From Verrucomicrobiia bacterium (GTDB lineage Bacteria; Verrucomicrobiota; Verrucomicrobiia; Limisphaerales; JAEYXS01): DNA of 64,000 nucleotides. Shown piece by piece: positions 1-7,614 of this stretch; position 1 is the stretch's first letter, and every line of letters starts with the position of its first letter. The DNA is taken from positions 1 to 64,000 of the forward strand of contig DASWYF010000010.1 of NCBI GenBank assembly GCA_036405135.1, read 5' to 3'. Both the position numbers and the translations under genes were made by a program. A model generated the notes under the pieces. That model made no database searches and was not told the origin of the DNA. It saw only the letters and a list, made by a program, of their open reading frames with translations.

Positions 1-1
1 G

Positions 2-115
2 TGCCGCTTCAAACGGCCCGGCCAGTTCTGGACGCCCAAAGGCATGCGCCATCTGGCCGCACTCTCCGAGGCACGCCATAATCACCACTGGGATCAACTC
101 TGGTTCACTACCTAA
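2..115 (+). CDS. 3' end of a transposase-like gene (cut by the window edge)
   Basis: An open frame enters from the left edge and stops at TAA 113-115. The last 37 residues contain RFKRPGQFW, then GMRHLAALSEARHNHHWDQLW. This basic, Trp-rich tail resembles the C-terminus of ISKra4-type transposases, where a 'W..GA..ML.LR....G.WD.FW' pattern is usual (recalled family pattern). Whether the gene is intact or a remnant depends on sequence left of the window. Its position just outside the tRNA-Glu duplication fits a mobile-element boundary. It could also be another transposase family. Confidence 0.4.
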   Translation, partial: CRFKRPGQFWTPKGMRHLAALSEARHNHHWDQLWFTT

Positions 116-492
116 TCGGGGGCAGTGTCAAGATGCGCCCGTTGAATCCTCAGAATGTGTTCTGTTGCTGTCTCTCCGGGTAGCTTGGCATTAGTCTGCC
201 AGCGGCAGCTTTGCCGTCGCGTTCGCCTTCCAGACCTCCACGGCCAGTCTCAAGTTTGCTTCGTTCTAACTTTTGTCGAACAGTAGATGGCACATGACGC
301 TGAATGGTGTGACTGGCAGCGTCACCATTCAGGCCTCAACGCGGCACGGCTGTGGACTGAAGTTTCAAGCGAGCAAAAGCAGCAGGTGCTTTTCTTGGAA
401 GGCGTGACATGTTCGGGTGGAGAATTTGAATCCGATGCAAGCTGTCCGCTTTTCAAACTTTCCAGAAAAGCCAGATGGCGAGAAGTCAAGAT
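116..492. other. Stretch without a convincing gene
   Basis: No frame here looks like a protein: the longest, starting near 287, runs straight through the tRNA-Glu-like sequence at 493-539 and resembles no family. The only structure I see is an imperfect inverted repeat, TGAATGGTG at 301-309 and CACCATTCA at 323-331. The stretch is best read as eroded mobile-element or intergenic DNA. Confidence 0.5.
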
Positions 493-539
493 TGGCGACC
501 CTACGGGGATTCGAACCCCGTTTCCTGTCGTGAAAGGGC
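493..539 (-). repeat. Partial copy of the tRNA-Glu 3' half (attachment-site-like)
   Basis: Read on the minus strand this matches the 3' part of the tRNA-Glu at 941-1015: the CCA end, acceptor 3' strand and whole T arm (28 bases, 493-520) are identical. The part covering the variable loop and anticodon loop (521-539) has three differences. The match stops at the anticodon stem; there is no 5' half, D arm or acceptor 5' strand, so it cannot be a functional tRNA. A 3'-end tRNA copy in the same orientation is the typical trace of tyrosine-integrase elements that use a tRNA 3' end as attachment site. Confidence 0.75.
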
Positions 540-886
540 TATTTCTGATTTATCTGCAGACAGTACTGCAGTTCGCCGCTAGGTTCCATCTTCTTGGTGA
601 TCTTCAGCCCCTGTTTTGAGAGATACGATATTGGGCCGCCGTTAATCTTTAGGTCCTTCCTTGGGGCTTTCGAGGGGACCACGGAAAGTTATTTTTTTTA
701 TCCACAACTATCTAAGCGCCTCCACTAAGACAGAAAAGGGATTTCCTCCGCATCCTAACTCGTGCAACTGATTTCGATATGGCCTCTGGGAGCCCCCACA
801 GACAGTAAAACCTTAAAAACCAATAAAAACGCGAAAAAGGCGGCACACACACAATTCAGACACTCAACTGAATCTTGGCAGACAAA
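540..886. other. Spacer between the tRNA-Glu fragment and tRNA-Glu; no gene seen
   Basis: Between the partial and the complete tRNA-Glu there are about 400 bases with no convincing coding frame and no integrase fragment. There is an A/T-rich run near 687-700. If the two tRNA-like copies are attachment sites, this is what remains of a deleted or very small insert. Confidence 0.4.
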
Positions 887-911
887 AGCCCGCGACTAAA
901 AATCGCGGGCT
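887..911 (-). terminator. Rho-independent terminator of tRNA-Glu
   Basis: A perfect 9-bp stem, AGCCCGCGA at 887-895 with TCGCGGGCT at 903-911, encloses a short A-rich loop. Read on the minus strand the hairpin is followed by TTTT. It lies 30 bases downstream of the 3' end of tRNA-Glu, the expected place for a terminator of that transcript. Confidence 0.8.
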
Positions 912-940
912 ATTCGTTTCTCTATCAACAACTTAGAGAA

Positions 941-1015
941 TGGCGACCCTACGGGGATTCGAACCCCGGTTACTGCCGTGAAAGGGCGGTGTCCTAACCG
1001 CTGGACGATAGGGTC
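941..1015 (-). tRNA. tRNA-Glu (anticodon TTC)
   Basis: Read on the minus strand the acceptor stem GACCCTA pairs with TAGGGTC, the discriminator is G, and the CCA end is encoded (941-943). The D arm, a seven-base anticodon loop CTTTCAC (anticodon TTC, glutamate) and a T arm with TTCGAAT are all clear. One oddity: the anticodon stem is CCGCC against GGCAG, giving a C-A mismatch at the second pair (28-42). The part with the altered base is the 3' half, also duplicated at 493-539. Confidence 0.95.
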
Positions 1016-1033
1016 GGCCGCAGCAGGGGCGTG

Positions 1034-1061
1034 AATATAGGGAAAGAAATTCATCTGTCAC
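1034..1061 (-). promoter_or_regulatory. Sigma-70 type promoter of tRNA-Glu
   Basis: On the minus strand GTGACA (1056-1061) and TATATT (1034-1039) are separated by 16 bases. The predicted transcription start, near 1027, lies about a dozen bases before the mature 5' end of tRNA-Glu at 1015. Confidence 0.6.
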
Positions 1062-1403
1062 GCGGAAAGTTGGTCGAAATGTGATTTTTCTTGTTTGGAA
1101 TCGCACTGGCACGACATTAATTTTTGTAAGTTAATGAATTGGAACGATTAAAGATGCTACGTGTGCGTGGATTATCCGTATTTTTGCTTAGTTCGGCATT
1201 GACTTTTTTTTGTGACATACTAAGTATCGTGAATGATTCGGGTAGCGGTACGTTTCTTCAGAGGGGTTCCCCACCCCCACCTCCTTGGCGTCTGCTGCCC
1301 GAGTCATTTTTCTTTTTCAAGCAGTTGTTAAAATACCTCTTGCACACCTGTTACCAGGTCCCTATAGTTCGCGCTCTTTTAATAGAACGAAAGTCGATTA
1401 GTT
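1062..1403. other. Intergenic region between tRNA-Glu and rpmI
   Basis: No convincing gene. It holds the divergent promoters of tRNA-Glu and rpmI. A further promoter-like pair, TTGACT at 1199-1204 and TAAGTA at 1221-1226 (16-base spacing), could start a longer leader for rpmI-rplT. No infC gene is present upstream of rpmI, unlike the common infC-rpmI-rplT order. Confidence 0.4.
1340..1368 (+). promoter_or_regulatory. Promoter of rpmI-rplT
   Basis: TTGCAC at 1340-1345 and TATAGT at 1363-1368 are exactly 17 bases apart, a good sigma-70 match. The predicted start near 1375 would give a leader of about 29 bases before the rpmI ATG at 1404. No obvious Shine-Dalgarno sequence precedes that ATG. 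Confidence 0.6.
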
Positions 1404-1613
1404 ATGCGTCGTCCGAAAGGTATCAAAACGAATAAGTCCGCGTCGAAGCGGTTCAAGATCACTGCGAGCGGCAAGGTGAAGCGCTCCCGCGCGGGCCGTC
1501 GTCACCTCTTGGCTGGCAAGAGCCCGAAGCGCCGCCGTTCCCTCGGCAAGTCTGTGGTGGTGGACCCCACGGATGAGTATCGCATCAAGGCGAGCATGCC
1601 CTTCCACCGCTAA
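1404..1613 (+). CDS. rpmI: 50S ribosomal protein L35
   Basis: Small basic protein of the large ribosomal subunit, 69 residues, the usual size for L35. The core KSASKRFKITASGKVKRSRA, followed by a basic RRHLLAGKSPKRRR segment, is the L35 signature. The N-terminus MRRPKGIKTNK is slightly different from the common MPKMKTHKG form but keeps the K-T-N/H-K spacing, which supports ATG 1404. It sits 36 bases upstream of rplT, its normal partner, and both genes are probably transcribed from the promoter at 1340-1368. Confidence 0.95.
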   Translation: MRRPKGIKTNKSASKRFKITASGKVKRSRAGRRHLLAGKSPKRRRSLGKSVVVDPTDEYRIKASMPFHR

Positions 1614-1649
1614 TCCCAAGATTTTAGACCCCTAACTGTTTACTGACCT

Positions 1650-2039
1650 ATGCGTGTTACAAACGCCCCCGCTTCCCGCAAGCGCCGTATCCGTACGCTG
1701 CAAGCCGCCAAAGGCTTCCGGATGCGCCGTTCCAAGCTCTACCGCTATGCCGCCGACGCTCTCGATCACGGCATGCAGTACTCTTTCCGCGATCGTAAGA
1801 CCAAGAAGCGCAACTACCGCGCCCTCTGGTCGAACCGTATCAATGCCGCCGCCCGCGCTGCCGGCACGACCTACAGCCGTTTCATCGAAGGTCTGAAGGC
1901 CGCCCAAGTCACGCTGGACCGCAAGGTTCTCGCTGACATTGCCGCTACGGATGAAGCTGCCTTCAACGAACTCGTCCGCGTATCCGGCGAGGCGCTGAAG
2001 ACCAAGATGGCGAATCTCGCCACTGCGGCCAAAGCCTAA
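1650..2039 (+). CDS. rplT: 50S ribosomal protein L20
   Basis: Large-subunit assembly protein binding 23S rRNA, 129 residues, close to the usual ~118. The N-terminal extension carries RKRRIRTLQAAKGFRMRRSK, followed by the conserved RDRKTKKRNYRALWSNRINAA block of L20. It follows rpmI, and a strong hairpin terminator lies 22 bases after its stop, so rpmI-rplT form a short unit separate from pheS. In several bacteria L20 represses its own operon through the leader; I do not see a recognisable L20-binding mimic here, but the leader was only read by eye. Confidence 0.95.
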   Translation: MRVTNAPASRKRRIRTLQAAKGFRMRRSKLYRYAADALDHGMQYSFRDRKTKKRNYRALWSNRINAAARAAGTTYSRFIEGLKAAQVTLDRKVLADIAATDEAAFNELVRVSGEALKTKMANLATAAKA

Positions 2040-2060
2040 GTCTTAGCTTTTTCATAAAAG

Positions 2061-2088
2061 AGGGCGGCCTAAACAGCCGCCCTTTTTT
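2061..2088 (+). terminator. Terminator after rplT
   Basis: AGGGCGGC (2061-2068) pairs with GCCGCCCT (2076-2083) around a seven-base loop and is followed by a run of T. It separates rpmI-rplT from pheS, so pheS must have its own start or depend on read-through. Confidence 0.85.
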
Positions 2089-2132
2089 GTTGGTCACATC
2101 CGTTCCATCACCTATCTTCGCCCGCACCATTT

Positions 2133-3143
2133 ATGTCTTTCGTGGCACAGATTGAACCTTTGAAGCAGTCCGCCGTGGCGGAACTCCAGGCCGCTGCCGA
2201 CCTCGCGGCCTTGGACCAGGCCCGCACTGCGTATCTCGGATCGAACGGCAAGATCACCGCGCTGATGAAACAGCTCGGCACGCTCTCCAAAGAGGAGAAG
2301 CCCGCCGCCGGTAAAGCCATCAATGATGCGAAGCAGGAACTGGAACGCATCATCGCCGATCGTCGTGGTGAATTGGAATTGAAAGCCGCGTTGCCGAAGG
2401 AAGCCACTGATTTTACCGCTCCCGGCCGCCGTCATGCATTGGGCAAACTGCACCCGCTCACGCAAGTCACTGAGGACATCGTTCGCTGCTTCCGCAAGAT
2501 CGGTTTCGTGGTCGCGGATGGACCGGAGATCGAGGACGAGTATCATTGCTTCGACGCCTTGAACACGCCTGCCGATCACCCGGCGCGTGATGCTCAAGAC
2601 ACTTTCTACGTTGGCACAGGCAATGGTCCCAAGCCGCTTCTCCGCACGCACACTTCTTCCGTGCAGATTCGCGTGATGGAAAAGCAAGCGCCGCCTATCC
2701 GTATCATTGTGCCTGGTCGTGTGTACCGCCGTGACAATGCGGACGCCACGCATAACCCCACGTTCCATCAGATCGAAGGTCTGTATGTGGACAAAGGTGT
2801 GACCGTGGGTGATCTCAAGGGCACCGTGGAATATGTCTTCAAGGAATTGCTGGGTGACGAAGTGAAATTGCGCTTCCGCCCGCATTACTTCAGCTACACA
2901 GAACCGAGCTTCGAGATCGATTTCGCCAGCTCACTGACGAAGAAGATGGGCAAGGACTGGCTGGAGATTGCCGGTTGCGGCATGGTGCATCCGAAGGTGT
3001 TTGAGACGGTGGGCTATGATCCGGAGCAATGGAGCGGCTGGGCCTTCGGCTTCGGTATCGAGCGCATTGCGATGATCCGCTACGGCATCGACGACATTCG
3101 CCTGTTCTATCAGAATGATCTGCGGTTTTTGAAGCAGTTCTGA
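2133..3143 (+). CDS. pheS: Phenylalanine-tRNA ligase alpha subunit
   Basis: Catalytic subunit of the alpha2-beta2 enzyme that charges tRNA-Phe, 336 residues, full length for the bacterial type. Residues 1-85 form the N-terminal coiled-coil tRNA-binding arm. The class II core follows: motif 2 region GRVYRRDNADATHNPTFHQ and motif 3 GFGIERIAMIRYGI near the C-terminus, with ATP- and Phe-binding residues in the usual places. ATG 2133 gives the normal N-terminus. pheT normally follows pheS directly, but here a terminator and an opposite-strand gene follow, so the beta subunit must be encoded elsewhere. Confidence 0.96.
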   Translation: MSFVAQIEPLKQSAVAELQAAADLAALDQARTAYLGSNGKITALMKQLGTLSKEEKPAAGKAINDAKQELERIIADRRGELELKAALPKEATDFTAPGRRHALGKLHPLTQVTEDIVRCFRKIGFVVADGPEIEDEYHCFDALNTPADHPARDAQDTFYVGTGNGPKPLLRTHTSSVQIRVMEKQAPPIRIIVPGRVYRRDNADATHNPTFHQIEGLYVDKGVTVGDLKGTVEYVFKELLGDEVKLRFRPHYFSYTEPSFEIDFASSLTKKMGKDWLEIAGCGMVHPKVFETVGYDPEQWSGWAFGFGIERIAMIRYGIDDIRLFYQNDLRFLKQF

Positions 3144-3168
3144 GAAACGAGATTCGTTTGAAAGTTAT

Positions 3169-3199
3169 AAGCGTTGAATCGGGATACGATTCAACGCTT
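3169..3199 (+). terminator. Terminator after pheS
   Basis: A perfect 12-bp stem, AAGCGTTGAATC at 3169-3180 with GATTCAACGCTT at 3188-3199, loop of seven bases. It lies between pheS and the convergent gene ending at 3224 and may serve both directions. Confidence 0.8.
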
Positions 3200-3223
3200 T
3201 CACGTTTTAACTATTTAACGAAA

Positions 3224-3709
3224 TCACTTTTTGTTGTCCGGTTCTTGCGCCGCTTTCTCGATTTCTCCCCGCATAAAAACGCCCAGTTCTTGCAGTTGTT
3301 TGGCGTATTGCCGGTGTTCTTTGAGTTTGGCACTGGAGGCGGGTTTCAATGAGCCATCTTTTCCGGCTTCGAGCACTTCCACCGTATTTGGATCTTCGGA
3401 GGGGCTGATGACTCTCAGTTCGAAGAAACCATCGGCATCTTGATCAATTTCTTGGATCTTTGAGCCGCCATTTACGTAAATAAAACGGGAAACTGAGGTC
3501 AGCTTGCCTTCCTTATAAAGGGAGAGTATCCGAACTACGTTGGTGCCGTTACGGGAGAACTCTTCCATTACTCCCCGTTTCAAGCCGGTAGTACGGTCGA
3601 ATGATTCCGTTCTTTTTACGGTGAGTTCTGTGGGTTCCTCAGCATGGATATCGTAGGAAAAGGCAATCAACCCGACGATAACTGTGTAGAGGGTTAGGAT
3701 TCTTTTCAT
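3224..3709 (-). CDS. Exported hypothetical protein
   Basis: 161 residues, not recognised. The N-terminus is a signal peptide: a short basic start (MKR), a hydrophobic stretch to about residue 20, and a cleavage-like HAEE at about residue 22-24. The mature part is hydrophilic, with a KEGKLTSVSRF segment and an acidic DQDADGFFELRV segment that looks like a short calcium-binding-type loop (D.DADG.. pattern, an observation only). It stands alone between pheS and the DUF4126 gene. Function unknown. Confidence 0.65.
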   Translation of the reverse strand: MKRILTLYTVIVGLIAFSYDIHAEEPTELTVKRTESFDRTTGLKRGVMEEFSRNGTNVVRILSLYKEGKLTSVSRFIYVNGGSKIQEIDQDADGFFELRVISPSEDPNTVEVLEAGKDGSLKPASSAKLKEHRQYAKQLQELGVFMRGEIEKAAQEPDNKK

Positions 3710-3762
3710 ACAGTATCACTGTTGTGCTGGCAGTTCCGTCTCCTCACCTCGGCTGCTACTTT

Positions 3763-4344
3763 TTACACTGGCATCGGCGGCGGCAACGCCTTCTCCGCCT
3801 TCCGCTTCAGCAACTTCCGCCCCACGACGATCAGCACGGTCAGGATCACCAATAGCGTGATCACAGGCACGAAGAATGCCATAAGTGCGACCACACTGGA
3901 GCCACCTAGCTCCGCTGTAGCCAGAATCGGATTCGCCAATCCACCCGTCAGTGTCGTAGATGCCGCACGGGCCAGCACAGTGGTGCCTTGCACCGTTGCC
4001 GCCACACCGCCACCGGCGATCGCCGCCAGCGTCCAGCGCATGAACGGGCTCATATCCGTCATCACGGAAGCCGTGATCACCGTGCCCGCGATGACCGCTG
4101 CCGGACTCGCGATGGAATCCAGCAAGTTATCCAGCCAAGGAATGTAGTAAGCCGCGATCTCCAAGACCGTCGCGAGACCAAACGCCATCACCGCCGCATC
4201 ACTCGCCAGCCATTCAAAGCCCTTGGCTAAAGTCAGATGCCCCGCATTCGCCGCAATGCTGACGACCAGCATGGGAATGAAAACACGGAAGCCGCACGCG
4301 GCACTCAGGCCGATGCCAAGGCAGATGCTAAGCAGAGTTTCCAT
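3763..4344 (-). CDS. DUF4126 family membrane protein
   Basis: 193 residues with about five hydrophobic helices and a basic tail (GRKLLKRKAEKALP). The beginning, LLSICLGIGLSAACGFRVFIPML, and the later DNLLDSIASPAAVIAGTV and LANPILATAELGGS segments fit DUF4126 integral membrane proteins as I recall them. The function of the family is unknown. ATG 4344 is the natural start just before the first hydrophobic helix. It stands alone; the upstream side faces a 205-bp palindromic element. Confidence 0.75.
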   Translation of the reverse strand: METLLSICLGIGLSAACGFRVFIPMLVVSIAANAGHLTLAKGFEWLASDAAVMAFGLATVLEIAAYYIPWLDNLLDSIASPAAVIAGTVITASVMTDMSPFMRWTLAAIAGGGVAATVQGTTVLARAASTTLTGGLANPILATAELGGSSVVALMAFFVPVITLLVILTVLIVVGRKLLKRKAEKALPPPMPV

Positions 4345-4460
4345 AATCTTAAGCGGTTAAAGTTGCTCTCTTTCTTTGACGGCTACCATTGTATCCAGCT
4401 TCAGGGAAAAGGGCGACTATAGAGGAGGGGGAGTTTTGTAAGAGAGGCCCTGCAATGGAC

Positions 4461-4665
4461 TGGCCTAAAGGGCCAACAGATTCCAGCCCCAGGCAGCTGG
4501 CTGCCTGGGGTATCGGAAGAATGAATGATTGCGGCCTGAAACTTGAGGTAGTAGAGACCGTTTCTGGTGCCCATACAGGGCACCTGTGCATTGCCGTAAT
4601 TTTCCTAGGGCAGCGATATTTGGATATCGCTGCCCTAGGCTAAAATCTATTGGCCCTTTGGGCCA
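4461..4665. repeat. 205-bp palindromic MITE-like element
   Basis: The ends are imperfect inverted repeats of about 37 bases (4461-4497 and 4629-4665) with about 30 matching positions; each end is itself partly palindromic. Inside are three more hairpins: 10-bp stem at 4487-4496/4501-4510 with loop CTGG; 7-bp stem GGTGCCC/GGGCACC near 4566-4584; and a perfect 16-bp stem at 4604-4619/4624-4639 with loop TTGG. No protein is encoded. The rest of the gap 4345-4755 shows nothing else. It looks like a non-autonomous mobile or REP-type element. Confidence 0.75.
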
Positions 4666-4755
4666 ACCCGTGTACCGATATTTCACGCAAAAATCTTCTT
4701 CTCCCTGTAATATTCCCGCACCGCACCGCGACTAATCTATTAAAGAACAGAACGA

Positions 4756-5283
4756 TTGAAGTCTGATCCAGCCATAGAAACCCGGTTCCTGCAGCTCGTT
4801 GAAGCGAACCGGCAGAAGATACTGCGCATCTGCCAGGTCTATGCCTGGACATCTGCTGACCGTGAAGATCTCTATCAGGAAGTTCTGTTCCAGATCTGGC
4901 GTGCGTTACCGGGATTGGAGACGCAAGCTCATGCCAACACTTGGGTTTATCGCGTGGCCTTGAACACCGTCATCAGTCACGTGCGTAAAACCACCGCGAA
5001 CAAACGCGACTCCGTGCCGATGGCTCAAGACGAGATCCGCGAAACGATCGAGAAACGCCAGTCTGCGGTGTCTGAACAAAATCTCCAGATTGAGCGACTC
5101 TATGATGCCATTGGTAAACTGGACAAAGTAGAACGCGCTTTGATCACCTTGTTCTTGGAAGACCTAAGCTATGCCGAGATAGCGGATGTGCTTGGGTTGA
5201 ACACGAGCCACGTGGGTGTGATGCTGCATCGCGCGAAGAAGAAACTTTCCCAGCTCATGCAGCAAGAGGAGGTGTCGTCATGA
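4756..5283 (+). CDS. ECF-type RNA polymerase sigma factor
   Basis: 175 residues, full length for the sigma-70 ECF group. Region 2 lies around residues 20-80 (DREDLYQEVLFQIWRALP, then NTWVYRVALNTVISHVRK), region 4 around 115-165 (LEDLSYAEIADVLGLNTSHV, then LHRAKKKL, a helix-turn-helix that reads the -35 element). The start is TTG 4756, the only sensible in-frame start before region 2. Its stop overlaps the next gene as ATGA, so it is co-translated with a membrane protein probably acting as its regulator. The exported hydrolase third in the operon may be its target. Confidence 0.9.
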   Translation: MKSDPAIETRFLQLVEANRQKILRICQVYAWTSADREDLYQEVLFQIWRALPGLETQAHANTWVYRVALNTVISHVRKTTANKRDSVPMAQDEIRETIEKRQSAVSEQNLQIERLYDAIGKLDKVERALITLFLEDLSYAEIADVLGLNTSHVGVMLHRAKKKLSQLMQQEEVSS

Positions 5284-5885
5284 ACGATCTGGAACTCAAA
5301 CAGCTCTGGCAGGGACAGGTGCTGACGCCGCCGGTGAAGGTGCCGGATGCGCAACTGATCGCCGCCATGAAACAGAAGATGCGCAAGTTCGGGCGGGATA
5401 TCTTCTGGCGGGATGTGCGTGAGGTAGCGGCCTGTCTCATCCTCATCTTCCTGTTCCTGCCGGATTTTTTCCGGTTCACAAGCTGGCTGGCAAAAGGTGG
5501 CTGCCTTGTCGTAGTAGTTAGCGCGGTATACATCGGAGCGCGTCTGTTGGCCGCTCAAAGGATCGGCGACCGGAAATCAGCAGGAGACACTTTGCGCGGT
5601 TATCTGTTGGTGGAGCGGCTTAAGATCGAGCGTCAGATTCATCTGCTGCGGACAGTGCTGTGGTGGTATATCCTGCCGCTATACATCGGTGCGGTCATGG
5701 TCGTCTTTGGCATTGGTGGTGGCATGGTGCACAAGGTGGGCTTCGCCATTTTCTACGCGCTCATTTGCGGGGGCATCTGGTGGCTGAACCAATATGCGGT
5801 GAGAAAGAATTTACTGCCGTTGAAAGCAGAATTGGATCGAACCTTGCAAGAAATCCCGGAATCTAACGAGTCATCACATGAATAA
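5280..5885 (+). CDS. Membrane protein, probable anti-sigma partner
   Basis: 201 residues. The N-terminal ~45 residues are cytoplasmic (NDLELKQLWQGQ at the start), then two hydrophobic helices (~50-90), a charged middle part (LVERLKIERQ) and two more helices (~125-168), with a charged tail. It matches no anti-sigma zinc motif: there is no HxxxCxxC. The role as a regulator of the ECF sigma factor is inferred from position and topology: it overlaps the sigma gene by four bases and itself overlaps the hydrolase gene by eight bases. Other roles are possible. Confidence 0.65.
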   Translation: MNDLELKQLWQGQVLTPPVKVPDAQLIAAMKQKMRKFGRDIFWRDVREVAACLILIFLFLPDFFRFTSWLAKGGCLVVVVSAVYIGARLLAAQRIGDRKSAGDTLRGYLLVERLKIERQIHLLRTVLWWYILPLYIGAVMVVFGIGGGMVHKVGFAIFYALICGGIWWLNQYAVRKNLLPLKAELDRTLQEIPESNESSHE

Positions 5886-7569
5886 ACCTATGCAATGGAT
5901 AGTGACCTTGCTCATCGCAGTGATTGTTATTTCGTTCGTTATGCCGCATCTCGCAGGGGCTCAGGAGCGGCCGGATGATGTGGCGTTGAAGAATATTTTG
6001 CGCGAACGCATCGATACGGCGCACGCAGGTGTGGGTATCGTCGTGGGCATCATTGATGAGAAAGGCATGCGTGTCATCAGCCACGGCACGTTCTCCCGCT
6101 CGAATAACACGCCCGTGGATGGCGAGACTATCTTCGAGATCGGTTCTATCACGAAAGCGTTTACAGGTGAACTGCTCGCGGAAATGGTCAGCCGAGGTGA
6201 GGTGAAACTGGACGATCCCGTGGCGAAGTTTTTGCCCGCGAGTGTGAAGGTGCCGGAGCGCAAAGGTCGCCAGATAACGTTGCTGGACCTGGCCACGCAG
6301 CATTCTGGTCTGCCGCGCCTGCCCGACAACATGGCGCCAGCGGATGAAAGTAACCCCTATGCGGACTACACTGTGGAGCAATTGTATGCTTTCCTTAATG
6401 GTCACACGCTCACGCGAGATATTGGCAGCAAGTATGAGTATTCGAATCTCGGCATGGGCTTGCTCGGTCATGTGCTGGCGTTGAAGGCGGGGACGAGTTA
6501 CGAGGCGTTGGTGATCGAGCGGCTGTGCAAGCCGCTGGCCATGGCCAATACATCCATCACGCTTTCCAAAGAAGCGCAGCGAAAGCTCGCAACGGGGCAT
6601 AGCAAGATGGGGGGGGCGGTATCAAATTGGGATTTGCCGACGATGGCGGGAGCGGGTGCGTTGCGCTCTTCTGTGAACGACATGCTGAAGTTTGTGAGTG
6701 CGAACATGAAGCTGGATAACGCCAGTCTCAAAGCTGCCTTCGAGATGTCGCACAAAGCACAGCGCGAGGTAGGTGGCGGAACCAAGATCGGCCTCGGCTG
6801 GCATATCTATACGCGCTATGGCGCTGAGATCACATGGCATAATGGCGGCACGGGTGGGTATCGCTCGTTCGCTGGTTTTGACAAGCAACGGCAACGGGGC
6901 GTGGTGGTGCTCTCGAACACGGAGAATGACATCGATGACATCGGCCTGCATCTGCTGGAGCCGAAGTATGCGCTGGCCAAGGTGGATGCGATCAAAGTCC
7001 GCCAAACAGTTCCTGTGAAGGCCGAAACACTGGCGAAGTATGTGGGCCGGTATCAGTTGAATCCTTCGTTCTTCTTCAACATCCGCCGTCATGCAGATCA
7101 TCTGCAAGTGCAGCTTACGGGGCAGGGATACCTAAACATTTTCCCCGAGAGCGAAACGAAGTTCTTCTGCGATGTGGTGGATGCGCAGATCTCATTCCAA
7201 ACGGATGCAGGAGGGAAAGTTACCAGCCTGACTCTGCATCAAAACGGAGCGAATCAGGTGGCAAAGAAGATTTCTGATGAAGAGCCCAAAGACAAAGCTG
7301 CAGCCAGGGTGGATGTGAAGATCTACGATGCTTACGCAGGCAAATACCAACTCAACCCAAGCATGACCTTCACAGTGCAACGGCAAGGCGACCGCCTGAT
7401 GGTGCAACTGAGCGGCCAACCATTCTTCGAGGTGTTCCCGGAATCCGAAACGAAGTTCTTTTACAAGGTGGTGGATGCACAGCTTACGTTTGTGAAGGAT
7501 GACAAGGGGGTGAAATCACTGATCTTGCATCAGAATGGGTTGAATCAGGAGGCGAAACGAGTTAGATGA
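5878..7569 (+). CDS. Exported serine hydrolase of the beta-lactamase/AmpC family with two C-terminal repeats
   Basis: 563 residues. A signal peptide (~1-28, ending AGAQ) precedes a class C beta-lactamase/DD-peptidase-like domain: S90-I-T-K93 (nucleophile and lysine), Y189-S-N191, and H322-N-G-G. Residues ~385-465 and ~485-563 are two copies of one domain: each begins Y.G.YQLNPS, carries FPESETKFF and ends LHQNG.NQ.AK. Such tails occur on many AmpC-like esterases and peptidases; substrate cannot be told. The gene overlaps the membrane protein by eight bases and is third in the sigma operon, suggesting that its product is a stress- or envelope-response output. Confidence 0.9.
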   Translation: MNKPMQWIVTLLIAVIVISFVMPHLAGAQERPDDVALKNILRERIDTAHAGVGIVVGIIDEKGMRVISHGTFSRSNNTPVDGETIFEIGSITKAFTGELLAEMVSRGEVKLDDPVAKFLPASVKVPERKGRQITLLDLATQHSGLPRLPDNMAPADESNPYADYTVEQLYAFLNGHTLTRDIGSKYEYSNLGMGLLGHVLALKAGTSYEALVIERLCKPLAMANTSITLSKEAQRKLATGHSKMGGAVSNWDLPTMAGAGALRSSVNDMLKFVSANMKLDNASLKAAFEMSHKAQREVGGGTKIGLGWHIYTRYGAEITWHNGGTGGYRSFAGFDKQRQRGVVVLSNTENDIDDIGLHLLEPKYALAKVDAIKVRQTVPVKAETLAKYVGRYQLNPSFFFNIRRHADHLQVQLTGQGYLNIFPESETKFFCDVVDAQISFQTDAGGKVTSLTLHQNGANQVAKKISDEEPKDKAAARVDVKIYDAYAGKYQLNPSMTFTVQRQGDRLMVQLSGQPFFEVFPESETKFFYKVVDAQLTFVKDDKGVKSLILHQNGLNQEAKRVR

Positions 7570-7614
7570 GAAGCGGCGAACGGCTATTTTCGTTTAACTT
7601 TCACTAAATTTGAT

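Noticed and set aside
287-619. 110-codon frame across the tRNA-Glu fragment
   Set aside because: It runs through tRNA-derived sequence and shows no family trait.
1139-1435. 98-codon frame upstream of rpmI
   Set aside because: It overlaps the rpmI start and promoter; Pro-run and Phe-run content looks non-coding.
2061-2132. T-box or Phe attenuator before pheS
   Set aside because: Only a plain terminator is visible; no T-box sequence or Phe-codon leader peptide.
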